From Aquiluna sp. (lineage in GTDB: Bacteria > Actinomycetota > Actinomycetes > Actinomycetales > Microbacteriaceae): 48,497 nt of DNA. A program made the position numbers and the translations under genes. Every line of letters begins with the position of its first letter. The stretch's first letter is position 1. Location of the stretch: contig JAOHCW010000008.1 of assembly GCA_028095925.1 (NCBI GenBank), positions 1 to 48,497 on the forward strand, written 5' to 3'. The notes under the pieces are model-generated. The model worked only from the letters and a program-made list of their open reading frames with translations, had not been told where the DNA came from and made no database searches. Of this stretch, positions 45,424 to 48,497 are shown piece after piece.

Positions 45424-48136
45424 CACCGGCCGATCCGCTGGTGCCCGCTGAGACATCGTGAAGCTTGAATTTGTCGATCGCTTGCTGCGGGATGCTGGCA
45501 TCCAACTTGCCTTGCGCCACCAATTGCTCGAGTGCCCTTACGGCGATAGAAGGTCCATCGATCTTGAAGAAGCGTCTTGCGGCAGGCCTGGTATCTGAGA
45601 AGCCAAAGCCATCGGCACCTAGGGTTGCAAAGTTTCCGGGAACCCAAGGTCGAATCATGTCTGGGAGCGAGTGGGTGTAGTCGCTCACGCCCAGGAATGG
45701 CCCATCGGCGTCTGCGAGCTTTTGAGTCAGGTATGGCATCGGAGCATCCTGATCTGGATACAAGAAGCGCTGCTCATCGGCTCTCAAGCCATCCTTGCGA
45801 AGTTCGCCCCAGCTTGTGACCGACCAGATGTCGGCGGCAACCCCGTACTCGGCGAGCAGCTGCTGAGCCTCGATTGCCCAGGGGACAGCTACGCCGGAAG
45901 CCAACAGTTGAACCTTGTGTCCCGCTGCATTTGAGCTACTGAGCTTGTAGATACCCCTGAGCACACCATCTACGTCGAGGTTCTCTGGCTCGGCAGGCTG
46001 CAGCATGGGCTCGTTGTAAACGGTGAGGTAATACATGACGTTCGGATCCTCATGCTTGCCTCCATACATCCGCTCAAAACCTGCCTTGACGATGTGGGCA
46101 ATCTCATAGCCGTATGCGGCGTCGTAGCTAATAACTGCGGGGTTCGTGTAGGCGATGATGGGCGAGTGACCGTCAGCGTGCTGGAGTCCCTCACCGGTTA
46201 GGGTCGTTCTACCGGCTGTGGCACCAATCAAGAATCCACGAACCATCTGGTCTCCCGCCAGCCACAACGAGTCCGCCGTGCGCTGGAAACCAAACATCGA
46301 GTAGAAAACGTAGATCGGGATAATTGGCTGGCCATGAGTTGAATACGAGGAGCCTGACGCGGTGAACGCTGCCACCGAGCCCGCTTCGTTAATGCCGGTG
46401 TGAAGGATCTGTCCGGCCTCGCTCTCCTTGTAGTTCAGTAGTAGCTCTCTATCCACCGAGATGTACTTCATGCCATTGGGGTTGTAGATCTTGGAGGTTG
46501 GGAAGAAGGCGTCCATTCCAAAGGTCCTCGCCTCATCCGGGATGATTAGCTGGATGCGCTCGCCCGTTCCCTCTGAGCGAAGTAGGTCCTTGAGCATCCT
46601 GACAAAGGCCATCGTGGTGGCAACTTCCTGGTTGCCCGATCCCTTTCGCGGGACGTCGTAAGCGCTGTCCTCCGGGAGCTTGAAGTCAACGTACTTGCTC
46701 CTTCGCTCTGGAAGATAGCCACCAAGCTGCTTTCTGCGCTCGTGCATGTACTGAAGCTCCGGGGAGGAACTTTCGGGCATGAAGTATGGAGGCATGTAGG
46801 GATCTGCCTCAAGTTGGGCATCGGAGATTGGAACTCTCATCTCGTCCCTGAACTGCTTTAGGTCAGCAAGCTTTAGCTTCTTCATTTGGTGGGTAGCGTT
46901 GCGACCCTCGAAGCTCTTGCCCAGGCCGTAGCCCTTGATGGTCTTGGCAATGATTACCGTCGGCTGCCCCTTGTGGCTGGTTGCGGCTTTGTATGCGGCG
47001 TAGATCTTGTTGTAGTCGTGTCCTCCGCGCTTGAGAGACCAGATCTGGTCGTCACTCATGTCAGCAACCAGTTGCTCGGTCCTTGGGTCGCGTGCGAAGA
47101 AGTTCTCGCGAACAAAAGCCCCGTCTTCAGTCTTGTAGGTCTGGTAGTCGCCATCGGGAGTCTTGTTCATCAGATCTACAAGAGCTCCGTCGTGATCCTT
47201 GGAAAGCAGGGCGTCCCACTCTCTACCCCAGATGACCTTGATGACGTTCCAGCCAGCTCCGCGGAAGAAGCTCTCAAGCTCTTGAATGATCTTGCCATTT
47301 CCACGAACCGGGCCGTCTAGGCGCTGGAGGTTTGCGTTGACAACAAAGGTGAGGTTGTCTAGTCCGTCATTAGCGGCTAGCTGAAGCGCTCCACGACTCT
47401 CTACCTCATCTAGCTCACCGTCTCCGAGGAAGGCCCAGACGTGCTGGTTGGAGGTGTCCTTGAAACCTCGTGCCATGAGGTAGCGGTTGAACTGTGCTTG
47501 GTAGATCGCACTTATCGGCCCGAGACCCATGGATACCGTTGGGAACTGCCAAAAGTCCGGCATGAGACGAGGGTGCGGATAGGAAGGAAGGCCTCGACCC
47601 GCTCTCGACTTTTCCTGACGGAAGGAGTCCATCTCCGCCTCGGACAGCCTGCCCTCTAGAAAGGCCCTGGCGTAGGGACCGGGAGAGGCGTGACCCTGGA
47701 TGTAGATCTGGTCTGAGCCATCTGGGTGATCGTGTCCCTTGAAAAAGTGATTGAAGCCAACCTCATAGAGCGACGCACTTGAGGCGAAGGATGAGATGTG
47801 CCCACCAACAGCGATGCCCGGACGCTGCGCCCTGTGCACCATGATGGCCGCGTTCCAGCGCATCCACGCGCGGTAGGTTCTCTCAATCTGCTCATCGCCA
47901 GGAAACTGCGGCTCGTCCTCAGGACTGATGGTGTTTATGTAGTCAGTGGTTGGCACCAGAGGAACATTTAGCTGCAGCTCATGTGAACGCCTCAGTAGGT
48001 TCAGCATGATTTCTCGGGCGCGACCGCGACCGTGGGTCTTGGCTAGGGCATCAAGTGATTCAAGCCACTCGGCTGTCTCCTGGGGGTCCCTGTCAGGATT
48101 GTTGACAGCGAAAGCATCTTGGTTATTTATTGACAC
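45413..48136 (-). CDS. aceE: Pyruvate dehydrogenase E1 component (homodimeric)
   Basis: AceE (907 residues) decarboxylates pyruvate with thiamine diphosphate and passes acetyl groups to E2, supplying acetyl-CoA. The ThDP motif runs from GDG at 238-240 to the [11 protein letters not shown] segment near 266. [21 protein letters not shown] and the RYWQFGE-like [15 protein letters not shown] segment match AceE. The start is GTG with GAGG upstream. Regulation with fasR and fabD is likely because aceE, fasR and fabD overlap. A divergent peroxiredoxin lies 122 bases away, as next to aceE in mycobacteria. Confidence 0.96.
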   Translation of the reverse strand: MSINNQDAFAVNNPDRDPQETAEWLESLDALAKTHGRGRAREIMLNLLRRSHELQLNVPLVPTTDYINTISPEDEPQFPGDEQIERTYRAWMRWNAAIMVHRAQRPGIAVGGHISSFASSASLYEVGFNHFFKGHDHPDGSDQIYIQGHASPGPYARAFLEGRLSEAEMDSFRQEKSRAGRGLPSYPHPRLMPDFWQFPTVSMGLGPISAIYQAQFNRYLMARGFKDTSNQHVWAFLGDGELDEVESRGALQLAANDGLDNLTFVVNANLQRLDGPVRGNGKIIQELESFFRGAGWNVIKVIWGREWDALLSKDHDGALVDLMNKTPDGDYQTYKTEDGAFVRENFFARDPRTEQLVADMSDDQIWSLKRGGHDYNKIYAAYKAATSHKGQPTVIIAKTIKGYGLGKSFEGRNATHQMKKLKLADLKQFRDEMRVPISDAQLEADPYMPPYFMPESSSPELQYMHERRKQLGGYLPERRSKYVDFKLPEDSAYDVPRKGSGNQEVATTMAFVRMLKDLLRSEGTGERIQLIIPDEARTFGMDAFFPTSKIYNPNGMKYISVDRELLLNYKESEAGQILHTGINEAGSVAAFTASGSSYSTHGQPIIPIYVFYSMFGFQRTADSLWLAGDQMVRGFLIGATAGRTTLTGEGLQHADGHSPIIAYTNPAVISYDAAYGYEIAHIVKAGFERMYGGKHEDPNVMYYLTVYNEPMLQPAEPENLDVDGVLRGIYKLSSSNAAGHKVQLLASGVAVPWAIEAQQLLAEYGVAADIWSVTSWGELRKDGLRADEQRFLYPDQDAPMPYLTQKLADADGPFLGVSDYTHSLPDMIRPWVPGNFATLGADGFGFSDTRPAARRFFKIDGPSIAVRALEQLVAQGKLDASIPQQAIDKFKLHDVSAGTSGSAGGDA

Positions 48137-48226
48137 CGCTAAAGCCTCTTTTCGTGGCTGTTTACCAAAAAGTTCCCATTTTGTGGGCGACTAAAGTCTA
48201 TTCAGGTATTCGTTTATTTGTTTAGC

Positions 48227-48232
48227 TATAGT
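48227..48232 (+). promoter_or_regulatory. Candidate -10 element of the peroxiredoxin gene
   Basis: TATAGT matches TATAAT at five of six positions, 27 bases before the peroxiredoxin ATG. No convincing -35 element is seen. The 122-base gap must also hold the divergent aceE promoter, which I could not place. Confidence 0.4.
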
Positions 48233-48258
48233 CCTAAGTCCCGACATAAGGAGCTCAC

Positions 48259-48497
48259 ATGGCCGTATCAGTAGGAGACATCGCCCCAGATTTCGCACTT
48301 TCGAACCAGCAAGGCGAAGAGTTCAAGCTCAGTGAGTACAAAGGCAAGCCAGTAGTCCTAGTGTTCTACCCACTTTCATTCAGTGGAACCTGCACGGGTG
48401 AGATGTGCGAACTTAGAGACAACCTTGACGTATTCAAAGACGCCAAGGTGGAGCTAGTCGCAATCAGCGTGGACAGTAAATTCACCCAGGCAGCCTT
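48259..48497 (+). CDS. ahpE: AhpE-type peroxiredoxin (partial, cut by window end)
   Basis: The first 79 residues of a thiol peroxidase that reduces hydrogen peroxide and organic or nitrous peroxides. The peroxidatic cysteine is C45 in FYPLSFSGTCTGEMC, with a second cysteine at C50. The N-terminus AVSVGDIAPDFALSNQQGEE is typical. AAGGAG precedes the ATG. The gene is complete at its 5' end and continues beyond the window. Neighbourhood with aceE matches mycobacterial ahpE. A Bcp-type role is the close alternative. Confidence 0.9.
   Translation, partial: MAVSVGDIAPDFALSNQQGEEFKLSEYKGKPVVLVFYPLSFSGTCTGEMCELRDNLDVFKDAKVELVAISVDSKFTQAA

Noticed and set aside
48174-48187. CCCA-TTTTG-TGGG repeat before aceE as operator
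   Set aside because: Four-base arms in a T-rich gap are too weak to separate from chance without comparison.

Overview
The window looks like a chromosome segment of a small-genome, mid-GC actinobacterium, most likely Microbacteriaceae of the planktonic Luna/Aquiluna/Rhodoluna type. This is inferred from gene order (leuS-comEC-holA-rpsT-lepA-hemW-hrcA-dnaJ-rsmE-HIT-phoH-ybeY-CBS-era-leuA-recO-uppS-glyQS-dusB-dgt-dnaG and aceE-fasR-fabD-fabH-acpP-fabF), from very tight packing, and from heavy use of GTG and TTG starts. No insertion sequence, phage gene, CRISPR array or rRNA was seen. No stretch longer than 300 bases lacks a gene.

Bases 1-24.2 kb form an almost unbroken plus-strand housekeeping block, interrupted only by rpsT on the minus strand. 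It covers folate (pabB), translation (leuS, glyQS, lepA, era, ybeY, rsmE, dusB), replication (holA, dnaG, dgt, recO), heat shock (hrcA-dnaJ behind a CIRCE operator), heme handling (hemW), the cell-wall lipid carrier (uppS) and leucine synthesis (leuA). Two points stand out. A 3' remnant of comEC survives between leuS and holA. A leader peptide with three Leu codons plus a structured RNA precedes leuA, and its Leu-codon run is exactly complementary to the leuA Shine-Dalgarno sequence.

From 24.2 to 33.8 kb lie tRNA-Asn, an AzlCD amino-acid exporter, convergent peptide deformylase, a DMT-type membrane protein followed by a GT4 glycosyltransferase, an acyl-CoA ligase with a BASS-type transporter, a CAT-anticodon tRNA (probably Met) and a lipoprotein pullulanase.

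From 33.8 to 38.1 kb a minus-strand operon encodes a polar amino-acid ABC transporter (aapJQMP type), with a palindromic operator candidate upstream. Thymidine kinase (minus) and an iron-sulfur bacterial photolyase (plus) diverge at 38.85 kb. The photolyase is followed by an unrecognised 154-residue protein whose 5' leader folds over its ribosome binding site.

From 40.85 to 48.14 kb a minus-strand cluster links pyruvate dehydrogenase E1 (aceE), the PucR-type activator fasR and the FAS II genes fabD-fabH-acpP-fabF, so acetyl-CoA supply and fatty-acid synthesis are encoded together. A divergent ahpE-type peroxiredoxin runs off the right edge.

All calls rest on reading motifs, gene order and base complementarity by eye. 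No database search or folding program was run.
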